From an uncultured Clostridia bacterium (GTDB lineage: Bacteria; Bacillota; Clostridia; Oscillospirales; Ruminococcaceae): DNA of 49,811 nucleotides. Position numbers and translations under genes: made by a program. The notes beneath the pieces are model-generated. The model was not told where the DNA came from. It saw nothing but the letters and a program-made list of their open reading frames with translations, and ran no database searches. This document shows, piece after piece, positions 35,901 to 43,855 of this stretch. The stretch spans positions 1 to 49,811 of the forward strand of contig CANQXS010000018.1 in NCBI GenBank assembly GCA_947627875.1. The letters are read 5' to 3'. Within the stretch, counting starts at the first letter, position 1. The number at the start of each line of letters is the position of its first letter.

Positions 35901-38900
35901 GCCGACCTTGATTTCGGCACGGTTGACGATCTTATGATCCTCGCCGTCCTCAGAAGCCTCGTCATAAGACCAGGTTTTGACAGCATTCTCGTTGACCTTG
36001 ACGGTCAGGGTCAGAATGCCGTATGCTCCGGCGGGAAGAGGAGTTACAAACTCGCCGCCGAGCTGCTGACCGCCGGTTTCGACGCTGTTGCCGTTCTTAC
36101 CGATGGTCCATGTGACGGTATGTGTCAAAGGATTATATGTGATCAAATATGCGTACCCCTCGGAAGTCACCCCGGTGTAGGTTCTGCTGTCGGCAGTTAT
36201 CCCGTTACCGCCGTAAACATACAGCTCGTCGTCGGGACCTTCGAGCATACCCGCGCTTACGAAATCTACGCCGGGATCAAGCTTATCGGTGACGGTTATC
36301 GCTGTACCGTTATCCGCAGTATTCTTCCAGCCGATATTATAGGTGACTACGTCGCCGACCTTGACAGGCATATCCTCGCCGGGGTCAGCCTCTGTCTTCT
36401 CGGGGACAGGGTTCTCTACCTCTGCGGTATATGCGCCCTGATTGTCGACCTCGACTCTTGCGCGGTTGACTATCCTGTAGTCGTTGGCGTCATCGCCCTC
36501 TGTGCCGGCGCCCTCTTTATAAGACCATGTCTTAATAGCGTCCTTGTTGACCTTAACGATCAATGAGACATCGCCGGAAGCCCCTGCGGGAACCTTGGTA
36601 TCGTCGTCGCCGATTGTCCAGGTGACTGTGCCGTTCTCGAACTTGATTCCGACGGGTACGCTGACACCGTCAAACGTTACGCTGCCGGCGGCAGTTGTGT
36701 TCGCAGCGTCGAGCTCAACGCTGTCGTAGCTTGCGCTTACAAAGTCTACGCCCTTATCCAGCGGGTCGGTGACGACTACCTTCGCGGGTCGGTCGTAGCC
36801 GTTCTTCCAGTGAATTTTATAGGTCACGTTATCGCCGACCTGAAGCGGCTTGTCTTCCTTACCGTCTTCTTCGGTCTTCTCGGGAACAGGGTTCTCGACA
36901 ATATCGGTGAACTGCACGTCGTTGCCAACCTTTACGCTCGCGCGGTTGACGATTTCGTAGTCCTTACCGGCGCCCTCGGAACCGCCGTCATTTTCATTAT
37001 TATAAGTCCAAGTCGTAACTGCTTTCTCGTTTACTCTGACCTTGAGAGTGACTTCGCCGGAGGTGTTTCCGGGAACCATGACGCCGCTCTCTTCGCCGAA
37101 CGTCCATGTGACAGTATGATTTTCATATTTTATGGTAACGGGAACGGAAGCATCGCCGATAGTTACATTGCCCTTGTATTCCGTTGACGAATAGTTGAGT
37201 AAAGCGTCGCCAACGGCAGCCTCAAGGAAGTCAACTCCGATGTCGAGCGGGTCGGTGACAGTAACCACCGCAGGAGTCGCGTTCCTGTTCTGCCAAGTGA
37301 TCTTATAGGTTATTTCCTCGCCCACCTCGACCTGCTTGCCGTCACCGGGAGTTATCTCGGTCTTCTCGGGCTCTGGGAGCTTGTTTTCAACGGTCTTGGT
37401 GCGGACTGTGCGGGAGTTGCCGACCTGAACATCGGCATAGTTCTCTACCTGATGAGGAACAAGCGCACCTTCTTCGACCTTTACCTTGAGAGTTGCCGTG
37501 CCGGTTGCCGTCGGAGGAACGGGGATAGCATGAGACGCGTTGAATTCCTTGTCATAGGAAGGCATCTGCTCGGTTACACTGCCAATACCCCATATGACAT
37601 ACGTTACGCCGTCCCTCTCTCTGAGCCAGATATCCGCGGGGACATTATTGACAGTGGCAGGTGTGCCGTCTTCCTTCGTGTAGGTCAGCGAAATCTCGCC
37701 GGAGGCATGCGTCTGCCCGGATTTAAGCGTGATACTGCCTATTTGTGCTTCAACAAACGAAACATTCGGATCGAGCGGGTCGGTGACGGTTATGACTGCG
37801 GGCTCTGCGATGTTGTTGTCGAAGGTGATCTCATACTCGATGATATCGCCGACGTGGACGGCAGGACCCTCCCAGAGGTTTTTATCGGGGTCATAAACGC
37901 CTTTATCATCTGTTATAGTCTCTTTATTGCCAGCATGTTCAATGCCGATCTCATTCTTGTCGGGCGTGCCGCACGGGTTGGTGACGATATTCGTAGTGTA
38001 TGAGTTGTCGCCGACCGCAACTGTTGCGCGGTTGTGAACGAGGTTGTCTTCGCCGTCGCCGGGCGCGCCGGTGCCGCTGTCTGAACCGTAGTTCCAAGTC
38101 TTCTCAGCCTTGTCATTAACTCTTACGGTCAGAGTGACGGTGCCGAAATCGCCCTTTGCGACCTTTCCGCCCACAACGGCAGTTCCGAAGGTCTTATCGC
38201 CGGCAGCCGTAGAGTCGGAGTTGGAGCCGATGATCCAGGTTACCGAATGGCTGTCGGGATCATACTCGACAGAATAAGCATACCTGCCGTCGTCGGTAGT
38301 ACCGGAGAAGGACGGACGCGCAGCAGTCGCCTTGCCGCTGCCATAGACATACTGCGGATTTTCGCTCTCGCCGGGGACCATGCCCGCTTCGACGAAATCA
38401 ACGCCGGTGTCAAGGAAGTCGGTTATCCTGACCTCGCCGTCTTCGTCTGTATGGTTAGCCCACTTGATAGTGTAGGTTATCTCGTCGCCGACATTGACAG
38501 GCGGATATAGCCCGGTCTCCTCGTTTTTCTCGACCTCATCGCCGTTCACCGCGGTCTCGTCCTTGAGGAGGTTCCAGACGTTGAAGAAGTGTCCCTCCTC
38601 TATCTTCGTCTCGCCTTTGCCTGCGGTGTCGCCGCTTATATAGTAGTCATGCTCGTGAGGCTTTTCGGCGTTTGCAAAATCAGCCGCAGTCTTTGTTGTT
38701 GCTGTACTTGACTGCTGAACATGCTTGATCCTGTCGAAGCTGTAGCCCTGTTCAAGGTCGTCGTCTCCGAGATGTTCAACCAAAGCATAATTCGTGCTGT
38801 GCTTGGGCGAGCTGAAGATAAGTCCCCAGCCGCTTCTGAGCTTGACAACTGCTGTGTTCGCGGGTTCTGCGTTGACATTGTCGGGGAAGTAGAGATCAGA

Positions 38901-41900
38901 GGCTTGCAGCTTAATTCTGCCGTTTTCATCTGCTTCATTGGCCGCGATTTCCTCATCGGTTGCAGGGCGAGTGCCGAAGGAAACGGTCTCTCTCCAATAT
39001 GCACTGCTGGTGCGGTAATCGGAGTCGATCGTTATCATGTCGGATTTGCTGTCAAAGCTGACTTTGACCAGCTCGAAGTTGTCAATAGCAGTACGACCGG
39101 TCAAATCGCTTGTGCCGGAGAAACTGTCATACTCGTTCTGAGTGAAGAGATAGACCCTCTTCGAGAATTTGACATAATCAGCCCCGGATATAGCATTCCA
39201 ATCGGTGAACTGTTCGGTATCCAGCTTTGTATCGGAATCCTCGCCCGGTTCGGCATTCTTGTAAAATTCTGCCTTAACATCATCGGGGCTTACACTGCCG
39301 TTGCTGTCAACGGCGTCGTTATGGAATACTCGCAGACCGGTAACAGGCGCCTTGATATCGGCGCTGCTGTTGGTGTTGGTGCCGATATAAACATAGTACG
39401 GTCCGCCGTCGGTGGGATTATACTCTCCGCCGCCGTCGGCATAGGTATATGTGTATTTGTATGTACCGCTTCCTTCGTCATAAGTTGCGCCGTAAGACCT
39501 GATAACGCGCTTACCGGTCTTATCGACAAGCACAAGATTGCCGTCGCTCGTCTGGAGGAAGAGGTTGGCGCTGAGCTCGAGGTCAATATAGTGGAGCTGG
39601 CGCTGCCAGTTTTGAGTCTCGGGATTATATCTTACAACTATAGCCTGTTCGTCCTGAGTGAAGCCTTTGATATATACCTGGAAATCAAATTCCTTGTCGG
39701 GATCGGGCTCGGCGCCCGAAAGCGGACTTTCAACAAGCTTTGTGAGCAAAAGCTCGGTGTCCTGGACCTCAAGCCTACCGTTGTTGCCGAGATAGACGTT
39801 GACTATAACGTCGTCCTTGCCGACCTGAGAGCTCGAGCTTATAGTCGGCAGATAGTAGCTGTTAGAGGTGCGGGTTATATTATTATTATAGTAGCGCCAA
39901 GTGGTGTTAATATAATCAGGGAACCGGTCTTTAATATAGTTCTTATCATACTCCTTATATGTGGTTCCTTTCAGCTGAACCGCCTGAGCAAGCGCGCCGA
40001 CGCGCAGCCCGCCCGGCTTGGTGGCTACGACCCACTGACCTTGTGTATTTATTTCGGATTTATAGCCCGTTGACGGATTCGTATAGTCACCGGTCGGGAT
40101 TTGATGCCGGCTCTTATCAAGGTTCTTATAATATCCGGTCTTCTCGTCAAGCTCTACGCCGATGAAATCTTTACCGCGGCTTGCGTTATGGGTCTCGGAA
40201 TAGGACAGATAAGGATAATCGGGATATTGACCCGAGAGGTCATGCCAGACGAGCATATCGCCGTTGGTAATTCCCGAGATATGATATGCCGAGCCGAACT
40301 CGCTGCCCTTGCGGGTTATGACATACCGAACAAGGCTTGCCCCGCCGGTGGTAGAGCTCTTGGTGTAATATTCGATTGCGAAGAAATAGTATGCGTCAGA
40401 AGAGAAGGGGTCTTTCTCGCCCTCTTGTTCCGGCTTGGTGACATCGTCAAGCCTGTCGGATTTAAGCAGGACAATATCACGCTCAACAGGGGTATAGCCC
40501 TTTAACTCTTCAATTTTACCTAAAGCATCAGTTATATCTTGAGATGACGGAGTCTGATTAGTTACTTCAAGATCCTGCGCAAGCAGCTTGCCTCCGAAAT
40601 CGGCGGGCAGGAAGGTTTGGCTGTCGGCGGAGCCGCTTGTCTCGTTTATCGCAACGCGGCGCCACTGACCGCCGGTGTAAACATATGCCGTATCATAAAT
40701 CGGCAGAGCCTTTTCGAAGATATAATACCTGTTGTCGGTGCTCGGAGAGAACGAGATCATCGGGTCGCCGAAGGTATAGTCGTTCTGGGTGGTCGCGTAG
40801 TCGCTGTAGCGCGCGGCAGGGTTATACCAGTTCGAGAAGAACTCAACGCTGCCGAGCCCGATTCCGCGTGATTTCGCCGCATCCTGAGTGTTGGCGCGGT
40901 TTTCGTTGAGATATTCAAGACTTACGCCGGTCAGGTCGATATTATTTTCCTTTATATAGTCGTCTTCGATGCCGACGGTGTAGAAAACTCTCAGCGGGAA
41001 GCTCGCAGCATTGCCGTCTGTCTCATTCTTATCCTTATACTCACCGTTTTTGTCTCTCAGATACATCTGGTTGGTGGTGTATTTAGATGTGTCCTCCATG
41101 GGCTTGTTCGGATCGACCTGCGAAAGGTCGATATTAACGGTGCGCAGAGGAAGCATATTTACGGGAATGTTGATATAGAGCGCCTCGTCAAAGTTGGCGT
41201 CGGTCTTCGAGCCGCTGTCTTCGATAGAGGAGTCGCTGTAATCGCCGCTGTCCTCGACCCATATTCTGAGGTCTGAAAGCTTATAGGCGCCGGGCGTCTC
41301 CTGATACTTATCCGGTTTATAGCTGTTCGGGAAGGTTTTGCCGTAGGCGGGGTTCATATTGACCACATCGCGGGCGGCAGCGTCGAGCGTTTTAGTCCCT
41401 TCGGAATTTTTTACGGTATCTAAGCGGAAGAATCTGTAGGTAGTATGCTTGATCTTGTCGTCCGGGTTGGATTTTTTGATTTCCTCAAGCGAGGGGACAA
41501 ACTTCGCTGCGGTGTCGCTGCTTACGCGATAGACCCAGCCCGCCGCCCAAGCGGCGTTTGAATCCGTGCAGCCGGTTGGCAGCTTAGCCTTGCCGTCCTC
41601 CTGACCGGCAAATTCTGCGTCGGTGCCGCTTTCGCCCCTATACCAGCCCTCGGTAAAGGTAGTAGTCCCGGGTTCGCCGTTATGATTACGGATATAATCG
41701 TCGTTGAACTGCCAGTTATATTCTGCGGTTTCGACTATTCCGTAGTAGCTGCCGAAGAGAGAAAGCCCCTTTACATCCTTGACCTCCATATATTTGCCGA
41801 TAGGGTCGACATAGGTAACGGAGTCTTTAACGCCGAGGTCGTTGCCGCCGGCAGCGGGGATAAACGTAGGCTCATAGAATTTCGCAATCAGGTCTTTAAA

Positions 41901-43673
41901 GTGCTGAGTGAGACCAGCAGTGTCGAGGTCTGTGAACGAATCGTTGTAGTTAATGTTTTTGATTACATCTGATTTGGGTACCTCATCGTCAACAGTATCG
42001 TCATATCCTTTAAACTTTATTTCTTGATTTTTACTGTCTGAATCTTTAAAGTCGACTGTAATATATTCGTCTTTACTTTTTTCTTGCCATTCACCGAATT
42101 CATCAAACGCATTTGTAATGTCATCTCTCTGCTTCCACCATTTCTTCTCGTCAAGGGTATCTTTTCCATTACCTTTGCCGCCGTCTTTATTAAAATAGTC
42201 GACCGGGTCGAGAGCCGCGTAAACTCTCGGGACCTGCCATACCTGTTCCGGCGTGTCAACACTGATTGTATGAACCTGGAAATCAGCGCTTTCGCCTTCG
42301 CCGAGAAGTCCGGCTTTTTGCAACAGCTCTGTATATTTATTCTCGACCTTAGACTTCATATATGAAGCGGTCAGAAGAATATCGAGAATTACGGCGTCGC
42401 CGCCTCCCTTGCCTCCATCAGATTTGTCACTCTCCGCACGGTATTTTTTGATATCTCCGCCCCAACTACTAGAGTTAGATACACTGGAGGCTATTGGCAC
42501 CTTATGCCATTCGTCACCGGTACCTCCGTCCGGGATGCTTTCACCTTTCAGAGCATAGTTAGAGCCACCGTCGCTCATTACAAACGCGATGGGAACTCTT
42601 TGGACTTTTCTGTATTCGTTTTTAACACTTGAATAATATGTATATGTAGCGTCTTCTTCTTTAGTTAAATTTTTATAAAGCTCATTAAAGCCAAGATAAA
42701 TACCTGCCTGAAGGTCGGTATGATAACCTATCAGTGTAGTATCTTTAGTGCCGTCGGCACTATAGTCATTTCTTACTTTATTTTCAACTTTTGTCCAGTT
42801 GGTCGGCTTTCCGTTATTATTGTATTCTGTGGCTTTTTGGGCGCTACCGGTGACAGTATAGGCAGCGGAAGTTGTATCAGATGTACTATAATTTTCGATG
42901 TTTGTACCATATTTACTAAATTGACTTACAGTAATATATTTACCGTCACCGTTGGTGCTTTTATAATGACCCAAAGGAAGTATAACAGCGGCTGTTGCGC
43001 CGTAGCCGATGACCGCAACACGGTTGGTGTCGTTCTTTTTCATCAAATCGTCAATAGCTTCGTTAATAGAGTCAACAACTGAGCCTATTCTGGAACACGC
43101 TATACGTTCCGCTTCATCAGTATGAGAATGGGTACCTAAATGCTTCAAGTCATAACCCATTGAGCCCGACATATCTATCAATATAACTAAATCGACTGCG
43201 GGCAGAACGACCTCGGTTATCTGCTCCGACGAGCCCAACGCGCTGAAAACATGTAAAAACCCGGAATCGAGCGCAACGCTGCCGCTGAGCCCGTCGTCCT
43301 CTTCATTAAGCGTGAGGGTGTTGGACGTTGAGTTCCAGTCGGTATCTCCGCCGGCGTCTGTATAATTATAGGCGAAGACTGTTTTATCCGACCACAGGCG
43401 CCCGACATAGCGAGTGTCGTCGGTGAAATCGAGCATTGACTTATAGGTGTCCATCGTGCTCGGGTCAGCCTCGCGCTCAACGTTGCTGAGCACAACTGTT
43501 CGCGACGATTCGGACAGGCTTTGCGTCAGCCCGTTTATGATATTAGTGCCCGGCTGCCTGAGCGGCGAAGACGCAGGAACAAACACGCCGGAAACGTCCC
43601 CGACTGTCGACATAACGATCAACAGGCAGGTCAACAGCGAAATGAATCTCTTTAGAATTCCGCTTTCTCTCAT
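26901..43673 (-). CDS. Giant (5,590-residue) cell-wall-anchored repeat protein with von Willebrand A domain
   Basis: This single uninterrupted frame covers one third of the window. An N-terminal signal peptide (FISLLTCLLIVMSTVG) is followed by a von Willebrand A domain with a MIDAS motif DMSGS (about residue 165) and SDGGSN (about 365), as in pilus-tip adhesins. About 700-1690 is unassigned. Nine DUF11-like repeats follow at about 1690-3240, with recurring elements VGDEITY, TDPLDIGVDFVSA, VTWTIG, VTLKVKVN and VENPVPEKTET. From about 3243 to 4870 Cna-B/DUF7601-like modules alternate with four more DUF11-like ones. Six similar modules at about 4873-5540 precede the anchor: NPPTG (5557-5561), a hydrophobic helix and a KRRKER tail. 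GGAGG lies 8 nt before the ATG. It probably acts as an adhesin or surface fibre. No sortase or pilin gene is nearby. Cysteine is very rare. The domain calls are firm; the ligand is unknown. Confidence 0.9.
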   Translation of the reverse strand: MRESGILKRFISLLTCLLIVMSTVGDVSGVFVPASSPLRQPGTNIINGLTQSLSESSRTVVLSNVEREADPSTMDTYKSMLDFTDDTRYVGRLWSDKTVFAYNYTDAGGDTDWNSTSNTLTLNEEDDGLSGSVALDSGFLHVFSALGSSEQITEVVLPAVDLVILIDMSGSMGYDLKHLGTHSHTDEAERIACSRIGSVVDSINEAIDDLMKKNDTNRVAVIGYGATAAVILPLGHYKSTNGDGKYITVSQFSKYGTNIENYSTSDTTSAAYTVTGSAQKATEYNNNGKPTNWTKVENKVRNDYSADGTKDTTLIGYHTDLQAGIYLGFNELYKNLTKEEDATYTYYSSVKNEYRKVQRVPIAFVMSDGGSNYALKGESIPDGGTGDEWHKVPIASSVSNSSSWGGDIKKYRAESDKSDGGKGGGDAVILDILLTASYMKSKVENKYTELLQKAGLLGEGESADFQVHTISVDTPEQVWQVPRVYAALDPVDYFNKDGGKGNGKDTLDEKKWWKQRDDITNAFDEFGEWQEKSKDEYITVDFKDSDSKNQEIKFKGYDDTVDDEVPKSDVIKNINYNDSFTDLDTAGLTQHFKDLIAKFYEPTFIPAAGGNDLGVKDSVTYVDPIGKYMEVKDVKGLSLFGSYYGIVETAEYNWQFNDDYIRNHNGEPGTTTFTEGWYRGESGTDAEFAGQEDGKAKLPTGCTDSNAAWAAGWVYRVSSDTAAKFVPSLEEIKKSNPDDKIKHTTYRFFRLDTVKNSEGTKTLDAAARDVVNMNPAYGKTFPNSYKPDKYQETPGAYKLSDLRIWVEDSGDYSDSSIEDSGSKTDANFDEALYINIPVNMLPLRTVNIDLSQVDPNKPMEDTSKYTTNQMYLRDKNGEYKDKNETDGNAASFPLRVFYTVGIEDDYIKENNIDLTGVSLEYLNENRANTQDAAKSRGIGLGSVEFFSNWYNPAARYSDYATTQNDYTFGDPMISFSPSTDNRYYIFEKALPIYDTAYVYTGGQWRRVAINETSGSADSQTFLPADFGGKLLAQDLEVTNQTPSSQDITDALGKIEELKGYTPVERDIVLLKSDRLDDVTKPEQEGEKDPFSSDAYYFFAIEYYTKSSTTGGASLVRYVITRKGSEFGSAYHISGITNGDMLVWHDLSGQYPDYPYLSYSETHNASRGKDFIGVELDEKTGYYKNLDKSRHQIPTGDYTNPSTGYKSEINTQGQWVVATKPGGLRVGALAQAVQLKGTTYKEYDKNYIKDRFPDYINTTWRYYNNNITRTSNSYYLPTISSSSQVGKDDVIVNVYLGNNGRLEVQDTELLLTKLVESPLSGAEPDPDKEFDFQVYIKGFTQDEQAIVVRYNPETQNWQRQLHYIDLELSANLFLQTSDGNLVLVDKTGKRVIRSYGATYDEGSGTYKYTYTYADGGGEYNPTDGGPYYVYIGTNTNSSADIKAPVTGLRVFHNDAVDSNGSVSPDDVKAEFYKNAEPGEDSDTKLDTEQFTDWNAISGADYVKFSKRVYLFTQNEYDSFSGTSDLTGRTAIDNFELVKVSFDSKSDMITIDSDYRTSSAYWRETVSFGTRPATDEEIAANEADENGRIKLQASDLYFPDNVNAEPANTAVVKLRSGWGLIFSSPKHSTNYALVEHLGDDDLEQGYSFDRIKHVQQSSTATTKTAADFANAEKPHEHDYYISGDTAGKGETKIEEGHFFNVWNLLKDETAVNGDEVEKNEETGLYPPVNVGDEITYTIKWANHTDEDGEVRITDFLDTGVDFVEAGMVPGESENPQYVYGSGKATAARPSFSGTTDDGRYAYSVEYDPDSHSVTWIIGSNSDSTAAGDKTFGTAVVGGKVAKGDFGTVTLTVRVNDKAEKTWNYGSDSGTGAPGDGEDNLVHNRATVAVGDNSYTTNIVTNPCGTPDKNEIGIEHAGNKETITDDKGVYDPDKNLWEGPAVHVGDIIEYEITFDNNIAEPAVITVTDPLDPNVSFVEAQIGSITLKSGQTHASGEISLTYTKEDGTPATVNNVPADIWLRERDGVTYVIWGIGSVTEQMPSYDKEFNASHAIPVPPTATGTATLKVKVEEGALVPHQVENYADVQVGNSRTVRTKTVENKLPEPEKTEITPGDGKQVEVGEEITYKITWQNRNATPAVVTVTDPLDIGVDFLEAAVGDALLNYSSTEYKGNVTIGDASVPVTIKYENHTVTWTFGEESGVMVPGNTSGEVTLKVRVNEKAVTTWTYNNENDGGSEGAGKDYEIVNRASVKVGNDVQFTDIVENPVPEKTEEDGKEDKPLQVGDNVTYKIHWKNGYDRPAKVVVTDPLDKGVDFVSASYDSVELDAANTTAAGSVTFDGVSVPVGIKFENGTVTWTIGDDDTKVPAGASGDVSLIVKVNKDAIKTWSYKEGAGTEGDDANDYRIVNRARVEVDNQGAYTAEVENPVPEKTEADPGEDMPVKVGDVVTYNIGWKNTADNGTAITVTDKLDPGVDFVSAGMLEGPDDELYVYGGNGITADSRTYTGVTSEGYAYLITYNPLTHTVTWTIGKNGNSVETGGQQLGGEFVTPLPAGAYGILTLTVKVNENAVKTWSYDEASEDGEDHKIVNRAEIKVGNDSVTTTDVENPVPEKTETDPGDGKLVGVGEDITYEISWSNTEDKDAMVTITDPLDIGVDFVSASYGGVTLDKLGTVEADATVNSGDKQHVKIAYDAGSHTVAWTITGAAPGESGKVTLKVKVNEKAVRQWSYSENDNSGAGDAGEKDYEVVNRAEVKVDNKATFTATVENPVPEKTETAVNDTEVTEDGTPVRIGDTVTYKIAWKNGNAEEAIVTITDPLDIGADFVSAVVGKVHLDAPTASEATGTVEIGGKIVNVKIGIVGKTVTWTIGDETTRVPAGAVGEVTLTVKVNENAFTTWTYDEKVNKGEKGVGKDNEIVNRAQVQIGDKASFTAVVENPVNDKTETNPGNGKLVGIGEVITYEIEWKNGNPKAAAVVITDPLDDGVDFASAFVGDSASEGEVVIDSSENSNSGKVTIDGQAVDVTVRYDDVKRAVIWTFGTIDDDGNTVTGVPAGAAGTVTLKVKVNEKAVRQWSYSESANSGTADAGDKDYEVLNRAEVKVDNKATFTTTVENPVPEKTETAIDGKAVTGEYNVDNRTWIFDEVEVGQTITYSIHYKNVHDTAANVVIVDELNNGVDFVTAEPASTYSYDGGTRKVTWTLDNVPAHSEGDVTLTVRVNHNATITEQVENSASVTVNDVTKQTEKVVNPTPHGSFKVTKTVVDSVAGDENDEFTFTVKFEPKDNGTLWFSHEESGKTKTYTMIEDPKDNGEGKIQGNEITFKLKAGETAEFYNLPVGTVYTVTETPDDVSGKYTAEWSYNGRAAVEDNVFEEKIVEDVEGTINSVVFKNTRRKTGLTLTKVVKNGLPSDNDTVFKFTIELDYGGNDYTEDIKINGGNVHELGNGKYAAELKNGGTVKLSDLPTGVQFKITEENNNSYDAAVEVEINGKKLESIGNGWYRIDDENADITVEYTNTKHSGEIKVTKTVEGEDTSEDFSFTLQLFDTDGTELTSDKIAAYSITYNKSTGENDTVTEIPYEFKLKHGENIIFSGIPIGTKYTVTEKRDDGNKYLVFTGESHGPEDEKNIVSGDVSEALSKADFYNKPRTIPEKTEIDPHDGDTVYPGDKITYNIKWYNNYDAEADVTITDELDPDVEFVEASDNGSYDPKTNTVTWAFTADANTSGTVTLIVKVREDALDRSIDPDGDDKVENSAGVKVGNTYDVVGTPVNPIADLSIEKLQGVTEHHIAPTKDEFSVDDGYIVTYYLHIVPKGDSGATLKNVTVRDVTPSGLELVSGSEKYGKDIASLRGVSDAGTDTPHYTEVGGTVYWFIGDITLPTDSDGFWVSYNVKVPYANDYTEWVNTGEVRHGDKPVDPNNPDPDGWKPSNEVKIHEEHTQLSIEKEVKGAAEGDENREFTLKIEFFTDADFKTPLENYEFPYTTLNLPPQENSGIMLTSSPYDEYGRHTGYLTPNNTTVTIKHRQIVNIYELPVDTAVYYRVTEVLGDASGDFEVSITGGGSVTEGVVTGLIDKMDPAKLKFINTRVPYEPEKTETKINDTDVNMPSDPGKIWEGPGVTVGDEITYTIRWKNYEAQSATVIITDKLDEGVDFVSADNEGNYNGDTHTVKWIIPNVEPGVSGTVTLMVKVNEKAVKDDKTVENSALVKVGNENEQKTNTVTNEVKTGNLSITKKLEGDVINEDKEIGFEFTVTLKDGSNNDLTGAYSYDVTSSDGTIAESGTITSGGKITVKADQTATIKDLPEGTKYTVVEEPNADFTVTYGGDGSGSGTILADENITNSVTATNTRVAPPKMPDIAIHKTQAVNNGVPGEQLMTVNPGDIVTYYIDVTNTGEVPAENVVVKDAVPEGLTYIDGTAKVVTEGIECDITPPDAERTIYWAFKNDLRPGETVRLAFDVTVPAVDSETHWINIAAVKYDKPDEPHDPDDPDDPDEPGDPWTPSNEVETVEYVGEIRLTKSVENYAEGSTYEFTFRISLFHDEQLSVPVTEMNGRYGAYDYQNGVTTVSFTVNSGAWPTAQIGGIPVGLWYSIDEIEAGGYIPDFELGGSIGKITDAVTPVTISVVNREPAPENAVLTIEGIKNLDGKPSSEVFEFIIEGKLAPAGVKDIPMPENTTVKNGPDGKFCFGPIKYTVVGDYVYEIREIIPDPDNGKYVYDATVYRITVKVTENAGDLSAEIVYYATVIDGLTVPAATPSMGGGIVFNNKTVIPTGGLTVSKIVEVNPGEEVTSDKFGFRLELKDAEENALEGEYEYTGSVNGKITNGLAEFSLGNNESITVNNLPVGTVYAVTETDSKGYTVKIDGAVSESGSITGGITAERALVRYTNVAPPPPPEEETGALEVVKHVTGSGDKQKEWHITVTLGESLTGQYGDMYFENGIANFTITDGVTVTASGLPAGITYTVTELEENAESYVTTYTGKTGEIPANGTAHAEIVNDLPTTPPPPPEDETGALEVVKHVTGSGDKQKEWHITVTLGESLTGQYGDMYFENGIANFTITDGVTVTASGLPAGITYTVTELEENAESYVTTYTGKTGEIPANGTAHAEVVNDLPTTPPPPPVSETGSLTVAKTVQSPDPSDYMRPFGFVVQLSDPTVNGVYGDMMFTNGTAYITLISGQSLTASGLPAGISYSVYETDAYGFTVLVNGMPSAGSASGMILSGSVRFEAFTNISDIPEPEYGGLTVTKTVEGSGADYEKYFTFTVTLGEPLTGQYGQMYFNAGTATFTLKHGESCTASGIPAGTSYSVTESDNEGYEVTSVGEVGTVMANTVASADFINTREEPEGEKGGLTVRKIVTGRDGDQSKEFTFTVTLGDSSINGTYGGMTFVNGTASFTLRHGESLTASGLPADVSYTVTETDNEGYTVASLGETGTIPANGEAVAEFVNSRGEFDEFGSLTVAKFVTGFGIDYQNFTFTVTLSAPITGQYGQMFFNNGVAVFTLKHGETATATGLPAGVSYSVTESNNDYYVVSSTGENGIIVKNGSAYCEYVNYLTEEDRPKVLELIDPPTPTVDFNPPTGNSYIAHIGAAGLLLVIAAVGVIVKRRKER
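28381..29058 (-). repeat. Near-identical tandem duplication of a 113-residue module
   Basis: Two direct 339-bp units (28381-28719 and 28720-29058) differ at only about eight positions. Each encodes one Cna-B/DUF7601-like module (starting GALEVVKHVTGSGDKQKEWH) and a short proline-rich linker. The protein copies differ at just a few residues, for example Val/Ile in AEVVND and the acidic residues before TGALE. The neighbouring modules are clearly more diverged, so this duplication is recent or is kept uniform by recombination. Confidence 0.9.
34371..34521 (-). repeat. DUF11 repeat-boundary segment duplicated at 35403-35553
   Basis: The segment encoding the end of one DUF11 repeat (VTLKVKVNEKAVRQWSYSE onwards to VDNKATFTTTV) recurs 1,032 bp away (344 codons, two repeat units) with about eight differences in 151 nt. 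The adjoining parts of the repeats are far less similar. That uneven similarity suggests gene conversion or a block duplication within the giant gene. Confidence 0.75.
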
Positions 43674-43699
43674 TACTCATACCTCCAAGTTACAAAAAA

Positions 43700-43724
43700 T
43701 GTACCTTTTTGTAAAAAAGTGTAC
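43700..43724 (-). promoter_or_regulatory. Downstream copy of a 25-nt inverted operator-like repeat
   Basis: This sequence is the exact reverse complement of 43856-43880. It lies in the 5' leader of the giant gene, between the promoter and the ribosome binding site. It contains two GTAC cores flanking a T-rich and an A-rich run. Confidence 0.65.
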
Positions 43725-43736
43725 TTTATTGAAAAA

Positions 43737-43756
43737 ATGTATTTATAAAAATACAT
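43737..43756. promoter_or_regulatory. AT-rich dyad at the expected transcription start of the giant gene
   Basis: ATGTATTT and AAATACAT form an 8-bp inverted repeat around ATAA, just downstream of the -10 box of the minus-strand promoter. It could be an operator or melt readily as part of the start region. Confidence 0.35.
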
Positions 43757-43761
43757 ATGCC

Positions 43762-43790
43762 ATTATACAGCATGCTTTCAAAAAAATCAA
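43762..43790 (-). promoter_or_regulatory. Sigma-A promoter of the giant surface-protein gene
   Basis: On the minus strand TTGATT (43790-43785) and TATAAT (43767-43762) are 17 nt apart. The transcript would start near 43755 and carry a leader of about 80 nt with one copy of the 25-nt repeat. Confidence 0.7.
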
Positions 43791-43855
43791 GTACCCCGAG
43801 CCACTTTTTGACGTTTTCGTCGAAAAAAATAACCCCACATACGGGTTACAAAAAT

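Noticed and set aside
33942-36566. An 874-codon open frame on the plus strand, plus other long plus-strand frames (28410-29777, 31638-32486, 38721-40073) across the giant gene
   Set aside because: They lie antisense to an intact, well-supported gene. They arise from its repetitive, biased codon use, and they have no ribosome binding sites or recognisable domains.
26901-38600. Possible CRISPR-like repeat array within the giant gene
   Set aside because: The repeats are long, diverged protein-coding modules in one frame, not short identical repeats with unique spacers.
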